From positions 53,298,545-53,362,544 of the forward strand of contig CM046858.1 in assembly GCA_025617745.1 (NCBI GenBank): DNA of 64,000 bases, in the 5' to 3' direction. This DNA is from Heliocidaris erythrogramma (Eukaryota > Echinodermata > Echinoidea > Camarodonta > Echinometridae). The position numbers were made by a program, and so were the translations under genes. Shown piece after piece: positions 31,756 to 42,873 of this stretch. The notes under the pieces were generated by a model. It had not been told where the DNA came from. It saw only the letters and a list, made by a program, of their open reading frames with translations, and made no database searches. How positions within the stretch are numbered: position 1 is the stretch's first letter; each line of letters begins with the position of its first letter.

Positions 31756-32269
31756 AATGTATATCATATTATATTTGTGGCCAGGTTCTGTGGTTCTTTC
31801 TTTTTTTTTTCTCTCTCCTACTCTGTACTCTTTATTCTTCTCACCTTCGTTGGTCTTTTCTCTAGTCTGTTACACTCTGCCTGGATACACATGTAATCTT
31901 ATCTTAATCTTAATTTTTGAAATCCGTACCAAAACTGTTAATTCCTTTTACAGCACATCTAATTCTGCATACGCCCCCAAATTCGGTCTATTTCCTACAT
32001 GAACATGGAGAGACAGAGAGCACGATGAAATACTGATATCAAGAATATTCAGTTTTGTTGTCCCAAGTAAAATGTTTTGGCGCCACCTACGTTTGTGAAT
32101 ATAAATGCAACAGAAAGCTTCAACTCGCTCTTCTGCCCGTTATTCCTACAGATGATACAGTATAAACCTGGATAGCTGCTATTCTATCACATCCGTTCCT
32201 ATGAAGGGAACTCCTACCTGATAAAAAAAGCTTTGGAAGAAAGCAGAAAACCAGAGAAGTAGACTTGTG

Positions 32270-32640
32270 AAATTTTGAGGAAATCGGATAAGCAATAATA
32301 TGAAAGTTATGATTTCTTGGAAATTATAATCACTATACGGATTTTCAAATTGCCCAAATCGATATCGTCACTGTGATGTAGTGGTGGACAACTCTCCCAT
32401 TTTTCCAACACACAAAATGAATAAAATGTAAAATTTTCAAAATTTCTTTTTCTTTTTGGAGGATTATGAGCTAATAAAACAAAAAATAAGGAAATTAATG
32501 ACATTTTAATGTTTGGTAAATTCGAGAGTTGGCAAAATTGCCAATTTAAAATTCGCATGGATCTAGTGATCTCATTTTTCAAACGTCCATAACTTTCTTA
32601 TTTGTCAGATTTCTTTAAAACTTTCGCCATCCTGTTTCTT
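32270..32640. mobile_element. Putative MITE with long imperfect inverted ends
   Basis: The left end (AAATTTTGAGGAAATCGG..., then ATATGAAAGTTATG) and the right end (CCATAACTTTCTTATTTGTCAGATTTCTTTAAAACTTT) are imperfect reverse complements over ~45 bp. About 280 bp lie between them with no ORF. Confidence 0.5.
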
Positions 32641-32883
32641 TTAGTTTTCTTCTTTTATACAACTTAAAATACTTACAAAGGTTAGATTGCCCTATTGATA
32701 ATGCTTGTACAGTTTGAAAGAAACTTTCTGGAACATGGGGCAATGTTGATTTTGTAATACTTAAGAATTTGTTTAAACTTTGAAATGTTGAATCATCAAC
32801 ATGATTACAGAAGTGACTCAATATTGTTGAAAGTTACATACACAGCGAACATTTTTTCCAGCTTCTAAATAGCCTAGTCTTAA

Positions 32884-32965
32884 TTGATTGATTGATTGAT
32901 TGATTTTATTTTTGCCAAGCCTTCAGGACATAATAAATTTGTACATAGTAGAATAACAAATTAGT
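32884..32965 (-). mobile_element. Truncated LINE 3' end with (AATC)n tail
   Basis: The minus strand reads TTATGTCCTGAAGGCTTGGCAAAAATAAAATCAATCAATCAATC, a typical CR1/L2-type 3' terminus with a short tandem tail. No RT sequence is attached. Confidence 0.55.
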
Positions 32966-33122
32966 AAGCTTGAACAGGATAACCCACGAAAGCTCGAAAG
33001 CTTATTTCCAGTGGGGTCCTCAAATCATGTTGTATCCCACCAACGGTTTTGCGCTCCTGCGTGGTTCTTCTGCGTGGTTCTTCTGCGGTCCCTTGATCTT
33101 TTGTCGTTTTCCTGTTTGGTGC

Positions 33123-33400
33123 TTATTCAATTCAAATCAATTCAATTCAATAAAGGTTGATTAAAACATGATTAGCAACACACAGCCTGAATTGTACATG
33201 TTTTACAGCAATTTTAAATACAATATTAATACAAATTGCAAAAGTAATAAAACATGTAAAATAGTATGTTAAAAGTTTGTAAAAGAATTTACATTAATAA
33301 AATCACACGAAAAGAGCTTAAAATATACATATAAAAATTGTTTTAATACACATTATCATAGTATAAGTAAAAGCTGGTTATTTCACTGCTTATTATTTAA
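33123..33400 (-). mobile_element. Second truncated LINE 3' end
   Basis: The minus strand ends ATCAACCTTTATTGAATTGAATTGATTTGAATTGAA, an (AATTG)n-type tail preceded by AT-rich sequence with no RT domain. Inferred from tail style only. Confidence 0.4.
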
Positions 33401-33757
33401 TATGTACGATACTAATAATGAAAAGATAAGAATTCAAGGAGAAAGAAGAATTGTATTTCTGCAAATGTATTGTATACAGTAGAGAAAAGAAAGAATCGAC
33501 ACTGAAAAGAGAAAGAACAGAAAGAGAAGGATTAAGTCTGAAATAGAAAGAGTGAGGGAGAAATATAAGTAAGAAGAAATAAAGATAGAAGTTGCTGGAG
33601 AATTGGATAAAGATTATGCATACAAAATGTAATGTACAGTATAGTAAACATAGAACGAACATGGTAGCGGATCAATAGGAATATTATATAATTCAACTTT
33701 TGATAAAGATATTGGATGTCATGGAAACGGAGATGATTATCAGGCGTTAAGATTAGT

Positions 33758-34108
33758 TTAATGACAATTGAGAAAAACAGGGGTACCTTGAGCAATATGA
33801 GGGGTACACGATGTGAGACTTGTACAACTTGGCAAAGGTGTCCGCTCAGTGTCCATAGACAAAGGTAGCGTAACAGTTTCACGGTTTCTCGGAAAATACA
33901 CAAGTCTGCAGCACTGGCCATCTGAAATTTCTTTCCAAGTCTCTCCTGAATATATTTTTGTTAGCTTAAAAGAGAAATTGGTATTTTTGTTTTCTGAGAG
34001 GTTTTCGTATAAACTAAACTTTTGGGAAACTGCTCGAATAGGATTTTCTTTTCCACTCCAAGTAACTTTGACTTTGACCTTGAAAAAATGCCACATCACA
34101 CTCGCCAC
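33758..34108 (-). pseudogene. IgSF domain fragment of the local family
   Basis: A 116-codon open stretch with IgSF character: KVTWSGKENPIRA, then TWKEISDGQCCRLVYFP, then the start of a further domain (GTPVFLNC) cut by a stop. The W...CC pattern is shared with the second domains of the two proteins at 40635-41516 and 39631-40594. No signal peptide, anchor or complete second domain is present, so I treat it as an exon relic. It could be an exon of a gene spliced to pieces I cannot see. Related fragments are scattered at 42874-44425. Confidence 0.6.
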
Positions 34109-34139
34109 ACTATTTCATATAATGCACCTATCCAAATAA

Positions 34140-35520
34140 CTTCTTGTATCATCTTTGTAGTCCTATGTCATCAACAGTTTTAATAAAATGATCAAGAAAA
34201 AATATCAGACAGTATGAGCTACTTTCATCAATTTATTTGCTTACAATCAGATACAATCAACTGTGATGCATGCACTACCCCCAACAAAGAAAGAAAAATC
34301 ATTCACAAAATCTGTTGAGTACAATTGAACTATGTGGACAAAATATGTGAGCAAAGTATACTTGAAATTCTACCATCTCATGTAAACACTATCATATGAT
34401 ACTCAGTGTACATCATATTGGCAAACAGTCAAGAACATACTGCTTTTCATTTTGAAGACATTACCCAAAATGCAATCATTTCATAACAGTGACATAACTA
34501 TCCATTGATTGTTTATTGTGTCATGTTTCTTGTCTTACATCGATGGGTCTTTATAACATAAAAGTACATCTACTACAAATTAGAAAGTGAAATGCAAATG
34601 TCCATGTTTATTTTATATCACAATTAATGTAACAATGGAAAATTGATGGATAAAAGTATGGATAAAAGGACACTTTCAAGAATGAGTTCAAGATTTTCTC
34701 CTCACAAAGAATAAAGAAAGATATTAAGATGAACCAAATGGAGAAGATCAATTATTTCAATAAGTATATGTATGTGTTGAAAATTACAGAAATGACATGA
34801 CATATAGGGGAGAAAAGATGTAATAGTGATTCTTTCATTAATTTAATTCCATCACAATTCGCTTCATGAACTCTAGATATCATAGTCTTGAACCTCGATA
34901 TTCACAAAACTATTAATCATAAATGTCTAAATTATTATGAATTTTGATGACCATTGAAATTGTCTTGAAATATTAAAAAAAGAATGAGGTTTATGTATAT
35001 TACTTGGAGCTTATCATACTTACACCAATTTTTAACATTATTAGCTATTTTATATCAGAATCAAAGAATGTGGCGAACTGCGACGAAAGTAAAAATTCAC
35101 ACTTATAATACCACGCACACACTCCACTCGCACCTTTTTTCTTTCTTTCTTTCGGGGGGTGGGGGGTTCTAATATTTTTTGTTCAATTCTCAAACATATC
35201 AATTTTATTTAAGGGAGTATATTTAGTCATAGCGTATGTACAGTGATCCAGTATGTCCTTCTGTGCAAACACGTGTATTAACGCCAATTCGTATACTTAA
35301 TGCATACTTGTTGAAGAAAGAAGAAAATAAAATTGATCATTAAAATAATTGTCAATTGGAAAACTGCAGTGTAAATGGATACATCTTTACCTAAAATGTG
35401 TATGTCTAAATGATGCGTTTATCTGTAGTTTCTCCATTTTCTACATCTATTCCCTCACGGCCCCTCCACTTTGTTGACGATAAACGGGTATCATTTCTCT
35501 TTAGATAATTTTCTCTTCAC
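34140..35520. other. Intergenic, no gene recognised
   Basis: AT-rich non-coding sequence. A (CTTT)n patch followed by a G-run lies at ~35140-35167. Confidence 0.55.
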
Positions 35521-35523
35521 CTA

Positions 35524-35556
35524 CCCTCCCCCCACCCCTCCCCCCCCCCCCCCCCC

Positions 35557-35590
<34 letters not shown>

Positions 35591-35690
35591 AAATAATAAT
35601 AATAAAAAAATAAAAATAATAATATAAAACAGAATAATAATAATAATAATAATAATGAAATAAAATAAAAATAAATAAAAACCGGGGATC
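35524..35690. repeat. C-run, A-run and (AAT)n compound simple repeat
   Basis: About 18 C followed by about 30 A and then AAT/AATAAT tracts. Open frames across it are artefacts of composition. Confidence 0.95.
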
Positions 35691-36005
35691 TCTTCTTGTC
35701 TAAATGCTTGCACAAGCAAAAGCTTCTGTAGAAATTTGTACGCTCTTTCATTCTATTTAGATAATTCTATTTTCAGGTCTCGGATTGGATTACATCTCCT
35801 TTCGTTGAAAATACATGTACATGACTTGTATTATATAGCCTCCCTATTAAGTATCTGCTATTTGAAAGTATTAAAATGGACTTTAATTAATGCCTTCCTT
35901 GATATCGTGTTTTCTTTAGTACGTAGATGTGAACGATGGATGCTTTTCTGCCTCTTTTGCATACGAATAACATTTTGATAATTGTTAACAACCACATACA
36001 GCAAG

Positions 36006-37830
36006 TCATGATTCTTCTTGGTATTCCCGGAAAACATCGTCATTGCCTTCTGTGTAGTAATCACTGGAGCTACCCTGATATTCTTCTGATGAAGAACTCA
36101 TAGAGCGAGACGGAAGACGATGTGAGTTTGCGAAAGTATGCCTGCGATTTAGCGAACTGGAACCTGAGATGGGCAGAGTTGGTTCCGCGACAGACGGTGC
36201 GTTGGCTATTTCATATACATGTATTGGGTCATCGACATGACTTTCAGTCTTTGCTACAGGGTTAATGATATCATCAGTTACCTGTATGGTGCTCAAAGGC
36301 ATCGTATTTGATCTTTTGGTGAAGTAACGGTACCGAAAAGCAGAGACAAGAGTTACAGAACATACCGTGATTATAAGGAACATGACTACAGCGCCGATTA
36401 TGATGGAAACAAGTTTCCACGTAGTAAACTGAAATGTGGATTGTTTAGTTCCTGCCCTTGGTGTGGCAATGTTGGTTTCCAGTTCACCAGAATAAGCTCC
36501 CGCTGTACTCCTTTCCCCCTTTCTACTTATGCTGGGAATGCTTCGGGTGATCCCATTCGGGTAACGATCTGATTGTACTTTGTAATGAAATAGATTGGTC
36601 ATTGCAGTTGAGGGCTTTGAAGTGACATTGAATAGAAGCACAGAAATATTCTGAGAAGATTCAAACGAATCCCCACTGGTAATGATCCTACGTGTGATCA
36701 ACGTACTGACTTTTATATCAGAGTTATTATGAAAGGTGAGTGATGACGTGCTAAACGACTCTTGTCGGATAGCTACGTTTTCCTGTTCAATATGTCGTCC
36801 ATTTATAATCCACTGAAATTCTGCCATACCATTAGAAATATTTGGTAATAATGAGCATGATAATTTCAAACAACATGGGTCGGGGCTGTGAACAAGATAG
36901 AGCTTGGCGACGTAGGAACTATCCGCATCATCATCTAAAGGTTCAGCCGCAACATTTGGTACGACTGTCACCATTCCATTTCTTGTACTGGAACCTTCTG
37001 AGTTAGTAGCTGTCCAGCTCTCCGTTACTTCACCAGTATCATGTGAAAAACTCCTCTTAAGAGACATACGAATGTTTTCATGTGGACTGTTACAACCGGT
37101 GAACATATCTTTAGGGGAGCATGACCAAAGGAAGTTTGTAACCTCGGGATATCCACTGGTCAGACAGTTCAGCTGAAAAGAATCGCCATCGGAAACATTA
37201 ATATGCCGGGGGTAAATATTTACAGATGGTCGCCTGAGAACTTTTATCGGACCAATCATGCACTCTAACCTCTCCGATGCAAATGCAAATTCACTTGTGA
37301 CAAGACAAATTACAGTATTTAGATGATGAAATTGATCAATTTTCAGGTCTTGTCTCAGGACTCGCGTTAGTCCAATATCAGTTATTGATAGTATTGGTAG
37401 AAATTCATTTCCTTGGTCACCGAGTTCCCAGGTGAGATCAACTGCTGGTTCACATCGGGGAACTTCACATCTTACTGACAAAATGTCTCCTACATGAAAT
37501 ACTAACGGACCTAAAGGACTGCATGTCAGGTAGTTTGGGTCAGGAAAATATTCGACTAACAAAGTTGCACTGCTTACGATTCGACACGCTTGTGATGATG
37601 GATGGCCTTGTCGTGTTTGGTATTCGAGAGTACATGAAATATGCAAACTTGTTATGCCAATATCGTACAATGTTATGCTTGATACAGACATGTCAACGTT
37701 GAATACTGGTTCACTTATCGCTTTCATGTGTATATCTGGTCTCACTTGCCAAGTTAATTCATTGGCCGTAGAGTGAAAATTTGATATAGCACAAGCACAA
37801 ATCGCATTTTGACCTGATTTACAGTTTGAT
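36006..37830 (-). CDS. IgSF type I membrane receptor, ~600 aa, 5' end unresolved
   Basis: Paralogue of the 25779-27740 receptor. Shared landmarks are C-A-ISNF..T...L-W-V in domain 1, SATLLVEYFPD between domains 1 and 2, LECMIGPIKV at the end of domain 2, and NFLWSCSPKDMFTGC in domain 3. Four Ig-like domains, a stalk, a membrane helix (VSIIIGAVVMFLIITVCSV) and a ~105-aa tail with HVYEIANAP, EEYQGSSSDYY and REYQEES are visible. Domain 3 has Trp (ESWTATN) where the paralogue has its second Cys (ITCNASN), and domain 4 also lacks the distal Cys. The frame stays open to an ATG at 37994, but that stretch is a GA/G-run-derived basic sequence with no signal peptide. The true start is probably in an upstream exon joined at a 3' splice site near 37830 (ACTGATAG) or 37878, or is lost. 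A minus ATTAAA at ~35882 may be the poly(A) signal. Confidence 0.78.
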
Positions 37831-38696
37831 CTATCAGTGGTTCCGTAAAATATGGCAATTTGCAGATTCCTCAACTTCCTATTGAATACATTTAATCGTA
37901 CTAAATGTTGTTGTTTTATAATACGTTCCCGTCCTCTCTCTTGTTCATTCCCCCCCCCCCCCCCTCTCTCCTTTCTCCTTTCCCTCTCAAACATAGCGCA
38001 TGGCTACAGCAGCTTTACATTTGAGGAACAAATGTAGAATCGAATCTGGTTCTTCACAAAAGCAAATATCATTATCTCTTTTGTTTATCTTGGACAAAAT
38101 TTGTTTGTTAGTACCAGTCTATGAAAATATTTAAAATAAATGGATCTCAATTCAATTTCTATTGAGCAACCATACATACGGAGGTTTATTTGTTCCCAAT
38201 CATTATTTTGTGATCCTGTATCACGTTCCCATCTCTCTTCAAGCAAAATAGATAATTCCATTTTCATATACAAGTACTTTCAGATATTATGTTTTTCATC
38301 CGTATAATAATTTACAATAGTTTACCAAAAGTGTCATCATTCCCCTCTTTGGAATTCGATGTCCATTTCTCAGGGAGATTCTTAATGAGGCTATCATATT
38401 TTCTGGGAATATCATATATGAAAGATATATTTTCAAAAGACATAAGCCGCCCTTCAATAACTACTTATCTTTCAAAAATACAATTCCACTTTTTTACCAC
38501 TGAAATACTAAAAGAAAGTCTTTGTTTTCAGTCTTATTCTTGAATTAAACCATACTGGCTCTTGCAAATAATGATTAACTTCTCATTCCCGCTATAGCTT
38601 ATTAAATAATTTTTCATTGTGAAATATAGCAAGTGAAACCCCATCAGAATTGTTCCGTTTTTATATTACAATGTATTTGCGACATCACAAATTTTG
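37831..38696. other. Upstream region of the second IgSF receptor
   Basis: Contains a C-run and CT tract at 37950-37990 and no recognisable signal-peptide exon on the minus strand. Otherwise featureless. Confidence 0.4.
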
Positions 38697-38709
38697 AATA
38701 TTGTTTACT

Positions 38710-39157
38710 CACTCGCTCAATTATTGGCATACTACAAACTGCAAAGCATGATGCTTAAGTTGTATACTGGACATGTAAAGAGTAAAACCTTTTACATGTT
38801 TACACAACCTCACACTGACGGAGGCAGGGGTCACAAGAGGGCCATGCCCCCCTCCCCTTTCAGCCCCTTAAAACAAATTAAAAAGCGAGTGCGAAAAAGC
38901 GGGGGAAGTGAGAGAAAATCCTAAAACGGCGCTTCGAGCCATTATCTTTCTCTCAAATTAATGTGCTATAAAACTTCAGAGATTTCGCGCTTTGTGCCCT
39001 CCCTGCACCCACCCCTTCGCGTGCTCACAACCGCCCCCCTAAAATGAAATCCTGGCTACGCCACCCTCGCTCGCTCAATATTGGCATACTACAAACTGCA
39101 AAGCATGATGCTAAAGTTGTATCTTGGACATGTAAAGAGTAAAACCTTTTACATGTG
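38710..39157. repeat. ~90-bp direct repeat flanking a 265-bp insert
   Basis: 38710-38800 and 39067-39157 are near-identical (GGCATACTACAAACTGCAAA, GGACATGTAAAGAGTAAAAC). Between them lies a segment beginning TGACGGAGGCAGGGGTCAC and ending AATCCTGGCTACGCCACC. The direct repeats are too long for a normal target-site duplication. A local tandem duplication that included, or was followed by, the insert is more likely. GT and GA simple repeats follow to ~39230, then nothing to 39630. Confidence 0.7.
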
Positions 39158-39630
39158 TGTGTGTGTGCGTGTGTGGAAGAGAGAAGATGAGAGAGACAGA
39201 GATAGAGAGAGAGATGAAGGGAAACGGAAAAGGTAGATGAAGAATCAGTCCAGAATTGAATTTTTGTTAAAATTATTATCGGTCCAGAATTGAAGGTAGT
39301 ATTTACTGGGCATTGTTACTCCCCAATAACAATTGCACTGTGTTCAATGAATTGCACTGTATAGTTCAGTGTATGAAGGATACCCCTACATGTAAGAGTT
39401 TCTGAGTAAAGGTTTATGCCTTTAAAATCACCACCTTCAGAACATCATCTCCCAACAATATCCAAATTACATTCTTATATAAGTCCGACAGATTTGTAAT
39501 TCAGGCAAAATGGCAACGCATAAGCAATGCTTATAAGAAATAGCACTGTAGTTGCAGTTGCATATCAGGCTCAAATCGGAACAAAAATCTTTTATATAAC
39601 TATTCATATTACTCTTTGTTCATAGAAATT

Positions 39631-40594
39631 TTATTTGTTCTTATCATCTGTGTTTTGGGGGGTTTGGCTCTTGTCAAAATATTCCTGAATATTTCGTATT
39701 TGATTACTGATGATTTTCAGTTGATAAGATATGATAGGGATTAATATAACCAATGTAGTGACAATGGCAGTAATGATATATTTTAGTTTGTCGACGTCAT
39801 CGTATTCCTGTGAGGAAACTACTTTCTGTTCCGTGGCGCCAGGAACGGATTCTATACTTGAATGTTTTGTTACGATTTGTTTGTTCGTAGGTGAACCAGG
39901 GGCGTGTTTGGTAAAAGTAGGTTCCCAGACAAACTGTTTGCAGTTTAGCCTCTTGATTGCAACATCATGGTAACTTGAAGAACAACAGAAAGCAATTTCA
40001 GTTGTTCTGATCCAAAAAATATGAACAATACTTGTGGCGTTTCTGAAAGGTTCCTGCCATGGAAGGGCCACTGCTCCAGTTTGGTAGCACTGTATAAATG
40101 ATGGATGACTACCTAGTAGAGCTGAGCAAGAAAGAAGGGCCCATTCTTCATCAGGATCTATCACCTGACTACTATCTTTAATTGTACAGGATGCCTTACC
40201 GGGGGAAAATTCTACTTTCAAAGGGATTCTTTTGGTAAACCCCTCTTCAATCTGATTGTTTACTATATTTACTATATTGCAAACATACGTTCCTGCATCT
40301 TCCCTTTTGACATCTACAATTGTTAACTAGAATAATTAAGAGGGATATACCTTTCTCTGACTGTTTGGATGTGACATTAAATCGATAACGTTGACTCTCT
40401 GTCAGTGCAGTACCAACAATATGCCCTTCTTTGTAGAATGGTCTAGCATTACCTTTTCTCAGATTAAACTCAACTTTGTTGTCAAATTCATACTGAAACA
40501 TCAAATCGGCTTCCTCGCCTTCTTTGAAAAAGGAAAAGACAACAGGGAGAAAGACAAATATGATAGACAACTTGTAAATGAGCTTCCGATTCAT
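39631..40594 (-). pseudogene. Two-domain IgSF membrane protein with one frameshift
   Basis: Starts at 40594 with a clear signal peptide (MNRKLIYKLSIIFVFLPVVF). A V-like domain lacks the first canonical Cys. Its F strand (KREDAGTYVC) lies in a different frame from the leader: a one-base shift at ~40325-40350 separates them, and in that frame a TAG precedes the F strand. The second domain (VEFSPGKASCT..., FCCSSSYHD, LNCKQF) matches that of the adjacent upstream protein. A linker, a membrane helix (YIITAIVTTLVILIPIISY) and a short tail follow. The TAA stop overlaps an AATAAA (39630-39635). It starts only 40 nt after the stop of the 40635-41516 ORF. It could be an assembly error in a working gene; otherwise a young pseudogene. 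Confidence 0.75.
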
Positions 40595-40634
40595 ACCTTC
40601 CACTTGTAGCATTGGAAAAGGCATACATATACGT

Positions 40635-41516
40635 TTAAAGTGACAAAATTGTAAACGTGACAAACAGACCAATACCACTACAAAGAGGTATAAGAATTGT
40701 CGCCCTTGAGGCTGGAGTGTCGTGAAAGAGATTGGTAACTGCTACTGCACTAAAGTTCAATGGGAGAGTGCCTTGGTCTGTGCAGTTGTTACCCCTCAGG
40801 TCTTGTTCAATAGTGTAAACTTTCTGACGATGTTGTTTAAAGTCATTACAGTCACGATATTGTCGTTGAAAGTGAGAGTTCTGTGAACAACACTTAACAA
40901 GTGAATTTCTTTCCACCCAGAAGCGTGCAGTAATGGTATCTTCCAAGATCTCAACTTTACTCGGGCTATAAGCTGTTGAACTGTCTACAGTTTTTGAAAA
41001 GCATATAATCATGCCATGTGGAGACCCTTTCTTCGCTCCACACTGTAATGCTGACAGACTCCCAGAATAGCTATTTTGCATTTGAACGTCCAAATTTGAC
41101 CAGGTGCATACTGCAGGCTGAGGTGGAAAATGTACCTTTAGTCGGAAAGTCCTTGATAGAGTCTGATCGTGGCAATTAAATTGACACGAGTAATCTCCTG
41201 TGTCACTTGCGATCAGAGCGTTGATGCGGAGAGAAACCGTAAACGATATCTGTCCAGCTACGGTTTTGATACTTGTACGAAGATGTTTACTAAAAGTATA
41301 TGTTTCCGATACTAGTTCACTGCCGTTATTACTGAAGGGAGTGTTGTCAAAGGATAGTACAAACATGCAATTCAATGACTGTCCTTTATGATATTCCATA
41401 ACAACATGGCTTCCTTCATTTTCGTGGTAATTGTTATAAGCATTGATCAAGCAAAAGTCACCAATTAAATATACGCATAAAATAATTTTCAATGCTTCTA
41501 ACAAATATACGGTCAT
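40635..41516 (-). CDS. Two-domain IgSF protein with GPI-like C-terminus, 293 aa
   Basis: The signal peptide is at ~1-26. The V-like domain has C50 and C111 within the textbook SDTGDYSC F-strand motif. The second, Cys-rich domain (~133-225) contains ALQCGAKKGSP and VKCCSQNSHF, the CC pattern of this local family. After a ~45-aa linker the chain ends in a hydrophobic stretch (ATILIPLCSGIGLFVTFTIL) with almost nothing after it, which fits GPI attachment better than a spanning receptor. The coding region is one uninterrupted frame. A strong 3' splice site (TTTCCTTTAACAG, exon from 41568) lies 52 nt upstream, so the 5' UTR is probably spliced. Tandem paralogue of the next ORF (39631-40594). Ligand and role unknown. 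Confidence 0.8.
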   Translation of the reverse strand: MTVYLLEALKIILCVYLIGDFCLINAYNNYHENEGSHVVMEYHKGQSLNCMFVLSFDNTPFSNNGSELVSETYTFSKHLRTSIKTVAGQISFTVSLRINALIASDTGDYSCQFNCHDQTLSRTFRLKVHFPPQPAVCTWSNLDVQMQNSYSGSLSALQCGAKKGSPHGMIICFSKTVDSSTAYSPSKVEILEDTITARFWVERNSLVKCCSQNSHFQRQYRDCNDFKQHRQKVYTIEQDLRGNNCTDQGTLPLNFSAVAVTNLFHDTPASRATILIPLCSGIGLFVTFTILSL

Positions 41517-41567
41517 TGTGGATAGATGGTGCCAGGGTTATTGCTGCATTGCCATCACACCATTTAT

Positions 41568-41585
41568 CCTGTTAAAGGAAACAAA
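41568..41585 (-). other. Predicted 3' splice site upstream of the GPI-like protein
   Basis: Minus strand TTGTTTCCTTTAACAG followed by GATAAATGG, a good polypyrimidine tract plus AG. 41586-41852 upstream holds no recognised exon. Confidence 0.55.
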
Positions 41586-41852
41586 TAAAACGAAAACAGT
41601 CAGTTTAAAACTATGTCGTATATTTTATACCTTTGATTTTCCCGAGAACAAAAAAAAAATGTGTGATATCATGTGACATGTCCTAGAGCCTAATACATCT
41701 AGAATGTCTCTTAGCGCTTTAAAGATATATTATTATCCCGACACCCCGACACCCCGACAGACACCGACAACGCTAACCACAATGACTTTCCCATCCTACC
41801 GGGTACCCATTTAACATCTGGGTTGAGAGAAGCAATATACATATACATCAGT

Positions 41853-41925
41853 GCGGTGTCGGGGTCGAACCCGCGACCTTCGCATCTCCAGTCAAGTGTT
41901 TAAACCAATCAACTACCACTACGAC
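41853..41925 (-). repeat. tRNA-derived SINE-like sequence
   Basis: The minus strand reads GTCGTAGTGGTAGTTGATTGG (A-box region) and GCGGGTTCGACCCCG (B box within a five-pair T stem). The anticodon arm does not fold, so it is not a functional tRNA. Confidence 0.6.
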
Positions 41926-41997
41926 ATGATGGTGATGGTGATATAACTTTTGCCAATAAGTTACTTAAAAAAATTATTAACTTAAAAAATATTATTT

Positions 41998-42095
41998 TGA
42001 AGTGAAAAATGAGCAAAGAATGAGGTCTAGCAATCTGGAGGTCTCGGGTTCAAGTCCCGCTGGAATCCCGTTTTCTTTGCTCATTTTTCACTTCA
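41998..42095 (+). mobile_element. 98-bp element: tRNA fragment between perfect 23-bp inverted repeats
   Basis: Arms 41998-42020 (TGAAGTGAAAAATGAGCAAA...) and 42073-42095 are exact reverse complements. The 52-nt interior contains CTCGGGTTCAAGTCCCGC, a tRNA T-arm with a B-box match, but no intact acceptor or anticodon arm. AT-rich flanks show no clear target duplication. Confidence 0.75.
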
Positions 42096-42873
42096 TTATA
42101 TATTTCTGGTCAGTTTCCTCTACTCGAATTTATAAAATATTATTTTCTCAAAAATCAAATTGTATAAAGGATTGTAGGCCTATTGATTATATCGATAAGC
42201 TTCAAGTTAATTTAATTTCTTAGTTCTTGTATATTTCAAAGCGATTTCTGATTGATATAACTTGACTCACCTTTAAAAGTCTATCATTTTGGTTAAATGG
42301 TTCCGTCGGCAAAAGAAGCATTCAGGTTTTACCTCATGAATAAACCAACCTCGGAAGAACTTGTGAGGATGTTTGCTTCAATTCACGCTGTTTTCAAATT
42401 TGTCTCGTTTGTTAGAAACAACATCAGATTTGTATAATGATGATGATTATGGTACGTGTTAACGTTGCTGATCCCTCTTTTCATTCACTTAACTGTATAC
42501 AGTATACAAATTAATTGATAAGCATTGATAATGAATATACTTAAATCAAATACAAATATAAGATCTCATTAAGATCAGACTTTGATATAAACATTAAGAG
42601 TATAAATCATATTGGAGATGATTGTTAATTGGCCTATTTAGCATTAATTAAACCTTTTCAATTTGAGTAAACACAATAATGACAGATAAGAAGTACATTA
42701 GCAGAAACGAAACGAAAATAAAAATGAGTTTATTTTTTTGTAGTTACAATGGTGTTGAACACAATGACAATATCTCTTCTGTTTCGCAGCATGTTTTTGC
42801 CTTTATTTCCAAAAAGAAAATATATCTTCATGACTGGGCATACTTTGCACGGCTTATTTATCTTTGTCCGACT
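42096..42873. other. Intergenic, no gene recognised
   Basis: AT-rich sequence. No exon, tRNA or repeat boundary could be supported. Confidence 0.5.

Noticed and set aside
35501..35751. Overlapping minus-strand frames with Phe/Gly runs
   Set aside because: Read through C-, A- and AAT-runs; not protein-like.
40329..40354. 24-nt GTATAT...CTAG segment as a tiny intron that would repair the IgSF frameshift
   Set aside because: Far below known animal intron sizes, and its length is a multiple of three, so removing it does not restore the frame.
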